Shown here in pieces: positions 23,359 through 28,448 of a stretch of 28,448 nt of DNA. The translations under genes were made by a program, and so were the position numbers. The stretch covers positions 1 through 28,448 of the forward strand of contig JACQKO010000001.1 in NCBI GenBank assembly GCA_016204525.1. The letters run 5' to 3'. The stretch's first letter is position 1; every line of letters begins with the position of its first letter. Below the pieces are notes generated by a model. The model saw nothing but the letters and a program-made list of their open reading frames with translations, was not told where the DNA came from and searched no databases. Source of the DNA: Candidatus Levyibacteriota bacterium. GTDB lineage: Bacteria; Patescibacteriota; Microgenomatia; Levybacterales; GWA1-39-11.

Positions 23359-24073
23359 AAATCTACAGGCAATAATTTTGGCAGGAGGAAAGGGTACAAG
23401 AATAAAACGGATAAACTCCGCCCTTCCTAAGGTATTGTTTCCACTTGCAAAAAAACCTCTGTTGGATTACCTGATTGACCATTTAAAAAAAAATGGATTC
23501 AATGACATAATTATTTGCACAGGATACTTAGCGGATAAAGTGAAGGATTATGTTTCCAAAACAGATTATGGAATTAAAATTCGAACTTCTAGAGAAGATA
23601 CGCCATTAGGTGCGGCAGGAGCACTGCATTTAATTAAAGATTTATTGAATGATGAATTTTTCGTATTATATGGAGATATTTATACAACTATAAATCTTGA
23701 AAAAATGCTTAAGTTTCACAAGAGCAAGAAGGCGGACGTGACAATAGCCCTGCACATATCAGATCATCCACGTGATAGTACAATAGTTAAAATTGACAAA
23801 AGCAAAAAAATTGTAAATTTTATAGAAAAACCTGGGGACGATTGGAAACAATATGGCAATCTGACAGCAACGTCCTTATACATAATGAAAAAAAGTGTGT
23901 TAAAATTCATTGCTAAAAATAAAACAATAGATTTTGCAAAAGATGTATTTCCTAAAATGTTAAAAAATAGAGGAAAACTATTTGGATATATTACTTCTGA
24001 ATATGCAAAAGATATTGGTACTCCTGAAAGGTACAAAAAAGTCGAGCAATACATTACGTTGAACAAAAGATGA
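23348..24073 (+). CDS. hddC: D-glycero-alpha-D-manno-heptose 1-phosphate guanylyltransferase
   Basis: This 241-residue nucleotidyltransferase has ILAGGKGTR (10-18) binding the NTP, LPKVLFPL (26-33) with K28, TPLGAAGAL (85-93) and LYGDIY (107-112) holding the metal Asp, with NFIEKPG further on. Domain and length fit HddC, which makes GDP-D-glycero-alpha-D-manno-heptose from the 1-phosphate and GTP. Sugar-1-phosphate transferases of this size cannot be told apart by motif alone, so the assignment rests on the adjacent hddA, gmhA and gmhB. The ATG at 23348 is preferred to the in-frame TTG at 23315, because the protein then begins just before the first strand. It overlaps both neighbours (11 bp and ATGA). 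Confidence 0.85.
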   Translation: MKNENLQAIILAGGKGTRIKRINSALPKVLFPLAKKPLLDYLIDHLKKNGFNDIIICTGYLADKVKDYVSKTDYGIKIRTSREDTPLGAAGALHLIKDLLNDEFFVLYGDIYTTINLEKMLKFHKSKKADVTIALHISDHPRDSTIVKIDKSKKIVNFIEKPGDDWKQYGNLTATSLYIMKKSVLKFIAKNKTIDFAKDVFPKMLKNRGKLFGYITSEYAKDIGTPERYKKVEQYITLNKR

Positions 24074-25053
24074 TAATTTCAAGGACTCCCCTCCGCATTA
24101 GTTTTGTCGGCGGAGGATCAGATATTCCTGCCTACTACACCCAAAGTCCTGGTGCTGTGGTGTCAACAGCAATAAATAAATATATCTACATAACGGTTAA
24201 TAAGAAATTTGGTAAAAAAATTCGCGCTTCTTACTCAAAAACGGAAAATGTCGATTCAGCGGACCAGATAGAACACCCACTTATTCGCGAATGTTTAAAG
24301 ATTGTAGGAATAGAGCGCGGGATAGAAGTAACCTCAATGTCAGATATTCCAGGAGAAGGTACGGGTCTTGGGTCTTCAAGTTCGTATACCGTGGGGCTTT
24401 TGAACGCCCTATATGCTTATATGGGAAAATACGCATCAGCTGAGAAGCTCGCACGCGAGGCATGCAAAGTAGAAATTGAAATTCTAAAAGACCCAATAGG
24501 AAAGCAAGATCAGTATATTGGAGCATATGGGGGGTTGGAGTTTATTCAATTTCTATCAGACGGAAATGTTGACGTGAGTCCGATAATCTGTTCACCCGAT
24601 ACTAAAAAGAATCTCGAAGAAAATTGCATGTTGTTTTATACCGGTTTGACTCGTTCTAGCGCCAAAATTTTATCAAAACAGAGCAAAAATATGAAAAGCG
24701 ATGTTGATAAGCGCGTAATTATGATTCAGATGGTATCCCTGGCGTATGAGGCGCAAAGACTTCTCAATAATAATTCTATACGAGGTTTTGGGCAATTGCT
24801 TCATGAGAACTGGTTATTAAAAAGAAAAATGACAGAGGGGGTTTCCTCTAACCAAATAGATAAATGGTACGAAACGGCGCTAAAAAATGGTGCTGAAGGA
24901 GGTAAAATACTTGGTGCTGGAGGCGGAGGATTTTTATTGCTCTATGCTAAAAAGAAATATCATGATAGAATTCTCAATAGTTTGAAAGACTTGGAGCTCC
25001 ATGATTTTAAATTTGAACCTCAAGGTAGTAAAATTATTTTTGTCAGTGAATAA
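24070..25053 (+). CDS. hddA: D-glycero-alpha-D-manno-heptose 7-phosphate kinase
   Basis: This 327-residue GHMP kinase has the N-terminal RTPLRISFVGGGSD (5-18) block, the ATP-binding PGEGTGLGSSSS (94-105) and KDPIGKQDQY (140-149). GAGGGGF (near 293-299) is GHMP motif 3. The RTPLRISFVGGGTD-type N-terminus is the hallmark of the HddA/fucokinase-like subgroup. It phosphorylates C1 of D-glycero-alpha-D-manno-heptose 7-phosphate, between GmhA and GmhB in the pathway. It overlaps hddC by 4 bp and gmhA by 1 bp, so all three should be translated together at linked levels. Confidence 0.92.
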   Translation: MIISRTPLRISFVGGGSDIPAYYTQSPGAVVSTAINKYIYITVNKKFGKKIRASYSKTENVDSADQIEHPLIRECLKIVGIERGIEVTSMSDIPGEGTGLGSSSSYTVGLLNALYAYMGKYASAEKLAREACKVEIEILKDPIGKQDQYIGAYGGLEFIQFLSDGNVDVSPIICSPDTKKNLEENCMLFYTGLTRSSAKILSKQSKNMKSDVDKRVIMIQMVSLAYEAQRLLNNNSIRGFGQLLHENWLLKRKMTEGVSSNQIDKWYETALKNGAEGGKILGAGGGGFLLLYAKKKYHDRILNSLKDLELHDFKFEPQGSKIIFVSE

Positions 25054-25727
25054 TGTCCAGAACTAAAAAAAATCAAAATAATTTCAAAGAATCAGCTCTC
25101 CATTTCATCGATTCTTATTTTCAGGAAGTTATTAAATGTATTGTTTTACTTGATAAGCAACCGATTGAACGAATGATCGAATTAATAATGGAGACATACA
25201 GAAATGATAGAAAAATCTATGTTCTGGGAAATGGAGGAGGGGCTTCAACAGCGTCTCACATGGCATGCGATCTTGGGAAAGGGACCTTAAACCGCGTTTA
25301 TGACCAAAAGGAAAAACGGCTTCATGTTCTGTCTTTGACTGACAATGTGGCAATTATGACGGCATATGCCAATGATTTGTCTTATGATGATATTTTTATT
25401 CAACAGTTGCGGAATTTAGTAGAGCGAGATGATGTTGTAATTGCAATTTCAGGTAGTGGTAATACGAAAAATATTTTAAATGCGGTTTCCTATGCAAAGA
25501 AGGTTGGCGCAAAAACAATCGGACTAACCGGATTTAATACCGGTGGGAAGCTTGCACAGATGGTTGATGTATCTATAATCGTTAAGACAAGTCATTATGG
25601 TCCTTTGGAGGATGTACACATGATGATAGGGCATCTTGTTTCAGCAGCTGTAGCAAGCGCAAAGCATGCAGAGAGCGCAAGCGGCAAAGCTCGAAAAAAC
25701 AAAGCCGTTCCCTTCTACCTTGAATGA
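25053..25727 (+). CDS. gmhA: Sedoheptulose 7-phosphate isomerase
   Basis: This 224-residue SIS-domain protein has LGNGGGASTASH (58-69) and ISGSGNT (132-138), which are the phosphate-binding loops of GmhA. A C-terminal GPLEDVHMMIGHL (183-195) supplies the acidic/His residues at the position of the catalytic and metal ligands. It converts sedoheptulose 7-phosphate to D-glycero-D-manno-heptose 7-phosphate, the first committed step. It shares one base with the hddA stop and overlaps the small membrane protein gene by ATGA. It is slightly longer than typical GmhA (about 190-200) because of extra residues at both ends. Its neighbours remove most doubt over other SIS isomerases. Confidence 0.92.
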   Translation: MSRTKKNQNNFKESALHFIDSYFQEVIKCIVLLDKQPIERMIELIMETYRNDRKIYVLGNGGGASTASHMACDLGKGTLNRVYDQKEKRLHVLSLTDNVAIMTAYANDLSYDDIFIQQLRNLVERDDVVIAISGSGNTKNILNAVSYAKKVGAKTIGLTGFNTGGKLAQMVDVSIIVKTSHYGPLEDVHMMIGHLVSAAVASAKHAESASGKARKNKAVPFYLE

Positions 25728-25942
25728 AGATTCAGGACGTAGTTTTTATTATTATCGCATCGTTTTTGATTTATAAACAGAATCCTCGCTGGCTCGTTGC
25801 CGCAGGTCTTCTTTTTCTTATTTTATCTTTTCCGCTTTTTTCTTTTTGGATTTTCTACACGGCCCAAAGGCTTACCTACTATGCAGCCGCTTTTTTTCTT
25901 GCGGCAATAATCATTTATTTAATTCAAACCCGCAAGAAATAA
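25724..25942 (+). CDS. Small membrane protein at the end of the heptose operon
   Basis: This 72-residue protein has three hydrophobic segments (about 6-17, 24-43 and 50-67) and a basic RKK tail. I recognise no family. The ATGA overlap with gmhA and the hydrophobic pattern support a real gene. The position suggests a link to glycan assembly at the membrane, but nothing in the sequence shows a function. Confidence 0.65.
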   Translation: MKIQDVVFIIIASFLIYKQNPRWLVAAGLLFLILSFPLFSFWIFYTAQRLTYYAAAFFLAAIIIYLIQTRKK

Positions 25943-25952
25943 TCTATTGATT

Positions 25953-25986
25953 CCCGGGTGTGTAAGCACAAAACACTCCCGGAGTG
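25953..25986. other. Intergenic foldback after the heptose operon
   Basis: ccgggtgtg (25954-25962) can pair with cactcccgg (25974-25982) with one mismatch. Alternatively cactcc and ggagtg (25974-25986) close on a single base. No T-run follows, so this is at most a Rho-type or processing structure ending the operon. Confidence 0.35.
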
Positions 25987-26020
25987 CAATAGGTTTACAC
26001 CTCGGTATTTAATGCCCGAT

Positions 26021-26049
26021 TTGTTCATGAAGCTTATTATAGCTATAAT
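26021..26049 (+). promoter_or_regulatory. Sigma70-type promoter for the GT4 operon, leaderless
   Basis: TTGTTC (26021-26026), a 17-base spacer and a consensus TATAAT (26044-26049) form the best promoter in the window. The start predicted seven bases downstream is 26056, the A of the gene's ATG, so the mRNA would be leaderless. Confidence 0.75.
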
Positions 26050-26055
26050 ATCCTT

Positions 26056-26592
26056 ATGAGGGTTGGGATTGACATAAGCCAGGTCGCGTATGGGAATACG
26101 GGGGTAGCCAACTACCTCTCAAGTTTAATTCGCGAGATGATTCGGCAAGATGCAAAAAATGAATATATCCTCTTTTTTTCATCCCTGAGAGGTAAATTTC
26201 CAATTTCCAATTTCCAATTTCCAATTAATTCGACCAATGTTCGAATTGTAAAATCCCCTCTCCCGCCAACAGTGCTAGACTTGTTATGGAATAAGCTGCA
26301 CGTCTTTCCGATTGAATGGTTCGTTGGTGATGTTGATGTTTTCATAACTTCCGATTGGACAGAGCCGCCGGCAAAAAAAGCTAAAAAGGCGACGATTATA
26401 TATGATCTTATTGTATTTAAACATCCTGAGGAAAGTGATCAAAAAATTGTATCAGTACAAAAAAGAAAACTCGCTTGGGTAAAAAAAGAGTCCGATATTG
26501 TATTTTGTATTTCGGAATCAAGTAGAAATGACGCAATAGAGATTTTAGGTTTTGATCCAAAAAAAGTCAAAGTTATTTATCCCGGCTTATGA
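26056..26592 (+). CDS. GT4-like glycosyltransferase, N-terminal half only
   Basis: The 178-residue product has the first GT-B domain of a GT4 enzyme: GIDISQVAYGNTGVANYL (4-21), an IIYDLIV strand, and CISESSRNDAIEILG (149-163). It ends at KVKVIYPGL, precisely the linker where GT4 proteins pass to the second (nucleotide-sugar-binding) domain with its E-x7-E motif. That domain is absent. The next gene starts on the same bases (ATGA) and encodes a complete GT4, so either a deletion fused two tandem genes or the half-protein works with another partner. An in-frame aatttcc repeat (26194-26228) encodes FPISNFQFPIN (about 48-58). It has a strong leaderless promoter. Alone it should be catalytically inactive. 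Confidence 0.7.
   Translation: MRVGIDISQVAYGNTGVANYLSSLIREMIRQDAKNEYILFFSSLRGKFPISNFQFPINSTNVRIVKSPLPPTVLDLLWNKLHVFPIEWFVGDVDVFITSDWTEPPAKKAKKATIIYDLIVFKHPEESDQKIVSVQKRKLAWVKKESDIVFCISESSRNDAIEILGFDPKKVKVIYPGL
26194..26228. repeat. In-frame aatttcc tandem repeat
   Basis: Repeated aatttcc units (at least four) encode a SNFQFP-type peptide in the half-length GT4. It matches the repeat at 17293-17329 in type, which indicates dispersed copies. Confidence 0.7.
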
Positions 26593-27710
26593 AAATAGGA
26601 ATTAACGGATTTGAGGCTGTAATACCGCGATTCGGATATGATTCGAATGGCCTTCCGAACAGAGTAGGGAGTTCGCAAGTCGCTTTTGAGTGGCTGACCG
26701 AACTTGAAAAAATTGATAAAAAGAACCGGTATGTTATATATCTTCCGGTCGAGCCAACATGGGATATGCCAAAAGAGCGTGAAGCGTGGCAATATATTGT
26801 ATTGCCGAGTAAACCTCTTTGGACAATTTTTGCATTAAGCCCGGCTATTCGCAAAGCAAAATTTGACATATTTTTCTCACCAACCCACTATGGCCCATTA
26901 TTTGTTCCATGTCCTCAAGTAATTTCAATTCTTGATCTTTCATATAAACACTTTTCGGAGCTTTTCAAGAAAAGGGATTTATTACAGCTTAATCTTTGGG
27001 GTGGATATTCGGTCAGGCGAGCAGCAAAGATTATAACGATTAGCAATTCCGCTAAGAGTGATATAATCAGAGAATACCATGTTCCTGAGGCTGGGGTAGA
27101 AGTAGTTTATCTTGGTGTTAAGGATGTAGGTAAATCTAAAATGTCAAAAGAAGAAATTTTCAAGAAATATTCGGTTGAGGGGCCATTTATTTTGTTTGTT
27201 GGGACACTGCAGCCAAGGAAAAATATTGTGCGCCTAGTCGAAGCATTTTCTCGTATAAAGTCGAATCTACAACTCGTGATTATTGGGAGAAGAGGGTGGC
27301 AGTTTGAGGAAATCCTTGAAGCGCCAAGAAAATATGGAGTTTCCGATCGGGTTCGATTTTTAGAGAACATTGCTGACGAGGAGCTTCCGGCGTTCTATGA
27401 AAACGCAGAACTTTTTATATTGCCAAGTCTTTATGAAGGTTTTGGTTTACCAATTCTTGAGGCAATGAAATATGGATGTCCTGTTATAACAAGCAATGTC
27501 TCTTCGCTTCCCGAAGCAGGAGGTGATGCGGCAGTTTATTTTGATCCGGAGAGCGTCTCGGATATTGCAGAAAAAATAGAAAAGGTTCTGTCAGATGAAA
27601 GCCTCGCTGCTCGCATGAAAAGAGAGGGGTTTGAACAAGTCAAAAAGTTCTCATGGGAAAAATCAGCAAGACAGGTGCTTAAGGTTCTTGAGGAGGCAGC
27701 AAAATCATGA
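26589..27710 (+). CDS. GT4-family glycosyltransferase
   Basis: This 373-residue GT-B protein is complete. The N-terminal domain has NGLPNRVGSSQVAFEWL (20-36). The second domain has FVGTLQPRKNI (203-213), the GRRGW stretch (233-237) and YEGFGLPILEAM (282-293), giving the E283-x7-E291 pair that binds the donor nucleotide sugar. It transfers a sugar from an NDP-sugar, with retention, to a growing lipid-linked glycan on the cytoplasmic side. It has no membrane helix. It follows the half-length GT4 with an ATGA overlap and precedes an acyltransferase the same way. Mannosyl- or heptosyltransferase activity would be plausible here but is not provable. Confidence 0.9.
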   Translation: MKIGINGFEAVIPRFGYDSNGLPNRVGSSQVAFEWLTELEKIDKKNRYVIYLPVEPTWDMPKEREAWQYIVLPSKPLWTIFALSPAIRKAKFDIFFSPTHYGPLFVPCPQVISILDLSYKHFSELFKKRDLLQLNLWGGYSVRRAAKIITISNSAKSDIIREYHVPEAGVEVVYLGVKDVGKSKMSKEEIFKKYSVEGPFILFVGTLQPRKNIVRLVEAFSRIKSNLQLVIIGRRGWQFEEILEAPRKYGVSDRVRFLENIADEELPAFYENAELFILPSLYEGFGLPILEAMKYGCPVITSNVSSLPEAGGDAAVYFDPESVSDIAEKIEKVLSDESLAARMKREGFEQVKKFSWEKSARQVLKVLEEAAKS

Positions 27711-28261
27711 TTAGGAGAATAGTTAAGCGTATAAAGGCAATTTTACTGGAGCTAGACAACATGATTTTAAGATATGTTGGGTACATCCCGAGTCATTACA
27801 TAAGAAGATTTTTTTACAGAATTCAGGGTATGAAGATTGGGAGAGGTTCGACTCTCCATATGGGTGCGGTTTTTTATGATGCAAGTAAAATTTCAATCGG
27901 CCAAGATACGATTATTGGCGAGGACGCGGTTCTGGACGGGCGGGACAAATTAGTTATTGGAGATCACGTTGATATCGCAAGCGAGGTAATGATATATAAC
28001 GCGGAACATGATATTAATGACGAAAGCTTTAAGGCAGCTACCGCTCCTGTTAAAATCGGCGACTATGTTTTTATCGGCCCTCGCGCAATAATCTTACCCG
28101 GAGTAAAAATAGGTCGCGGTGCTGTGGTTGGAGCAGGAGCAGTGGTAACACGCGACGTGGGAGAGTTTGAAATAGTGGGCGGTGTACCGGCAAAAGTAAT
28201 AGGAGAGCGAAAGATTAAAAATCCCACATATAAATTAGGGAGGGCGGCTTGGTTCCGTTAG
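27707..28261 (+). CDS. Hexapeptide-repeat (LbetaH) acyltransferase
   Basis: This 184-residue protein has repeated [IV]G-x4 hexapeptides between about 42 and 160, for example IGRGST, IGQDTI, IGEDAV, IGDHVD, IGDYVF, IGPRAI and IGRGAV. AEHDIND (99-105) carries H101 at the catalytic position of maltose/galactoside O-acetyltransferases and WcaF-like enzymes. It probably O-acetylates a sugar of the glycan with acetyl-CoA. The first 40 residues are basic and amphipathic, and could anchor it at the membrane. It overlaps the GT4 gene by ATGA and ends in TAG. Confidence 0.88.
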   Translation: MIRRIVKRIKAILLELDNMILRYVGYIPSHYIRRFFYRIQGMKIGRGSTLHMGAVFYDASKISIGQDTIIGEDAVLDGRDKLVIGDHVDIASEVMIYNAEHDINDESFKAATAPVKIGDYVFIGPRAIILPGVKIGRGAVVGAGAVVTRDVGEFEIVGGVPAKVIGERKIKNPTYKLGRAAWFR

Positions 28262-28304
28262 TATCTAAGTTTGTAAGATGTAAGACTTAAGTTTAAAATC
28301 CCTC

Positions 28305-28448
28305 ATGAAATTTTCTATTATTGTTCTTACTTACAACTCTGCATTGCATATCGAGAAATTAATTAAGAGCATTTATGAATTCAATAAAAATGGGGATTAC
28401 GAAATAATAATTGTTGATAATGCGTCGCAAGACGATACTGTTAAGAAA
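28305..28448 (+). CDS. GT2 glycosyltransferase, 5' part only
   Basis: The first 48 codons are present; the gene runs off the window. MKFSIIVLTYNSALHIEKLI at the N-terminus and EIIIVDNASQDDT (33-45) are the first two strands of a GT-A fold. They match the rhamnosyltransferase/WbbL-like branch, with IIVDNASxDxT in place of VVDDGSxDxT. Its gap from the previous gene is 43 bases, with no clear ribosome site. Confidence 0.8.
   Translation, partial: MKFSIIVLTYNSALHIEKLIKSIYEFNKNGDYEIIIVDNASQDDTVKK

Overview
This window looks like a surface-glycan (exopolysaccharide or S-layer/cell-envelope glycan) locus from a low-GC, genome-reduced bacterium, most likely of the Candidate Phyla Radiation/Patescibacteria (Microgenomates-like). 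Grounds: dense same-strand packing with 1-bp and 4-bp (ATGA) stop/start overlaps; AT-rich coding bias (A/T-rich third positions, many Lys/Ile/Asn); several start codons without a Shine-Dalgarno; and short mobile-looking repeats sitting inside reading frames (PPAGEAG, LPVGRQ and SNFQFP-type peptides), which I associate with these genomes. TGA, TAA and TAG all end genes normally, so the standard bacterial code applies. The phylum is inference; no rRNA, tRNA, CRISPR or transposase gene is present.

Layout. (1) 6-4771: five extended-SDR nucleotide-sugar epimerase/reductase genes, interrupted by an HD-domain hydrolase that looks inserted (near-identical 27-bp repeats at its start and at the start of the next gene) and by a GC-rich structured repeat next to a 15-codon SDR stub. 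(2) 4768-9138: a GT2 glycosyltransferase, a strongly GC-rich opposite-strand methyltransferase (probable recent transfer), a GT-C membrane glycosyltransferase gene broken by one in-frame TAG, and a second methyltransferase. (3) 9142-18705: two tandem copies of a module (a 1167-residue GT-C-like membrane protein plus a ~136-residue four-helix membrane protein, each pair overlapping by exactly 28 bp) followed by a third, shorter GT-C-like protein. (4) 18677-19894, minus strand: a DegT/ColD/RfbH-type PLP enzyme with His at the usual Lys position, sharing a divergent promoter region with the next operon. (5) 19968-25942: a polyprenyl-phosphate-type GT2 and a full set of GDP-heptose genes (gmhB, GMD-like dehydratase, SDR, hddC, hddA, gmhA) plus a small membrane protein. 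(6) 26056-28448: a GT4 half-gene, a full GT4, a hexapeptide acyltransferase and the start of another GT2.

Working model: GmhA, HddA, GmhB and HddC convert sedoheptulose 7-phosphate to GDP-D-glycero-alpha-D-manno-heptose. The GMD-like and SDR enzymes may convert it to a 6-deoxy or otherwise modified GDP-heptose. Cytoplasmic GT2/GT4 enzymes add sugars to a carrier or charge polyprenyl phosphate. The large GT-C proteins would then use polyprenyl-phosphate sugars outside the membrane, while the methyltransferases and the acyltransferase decorate the product. No flippase, polymerase or ABC exporter is seen here.
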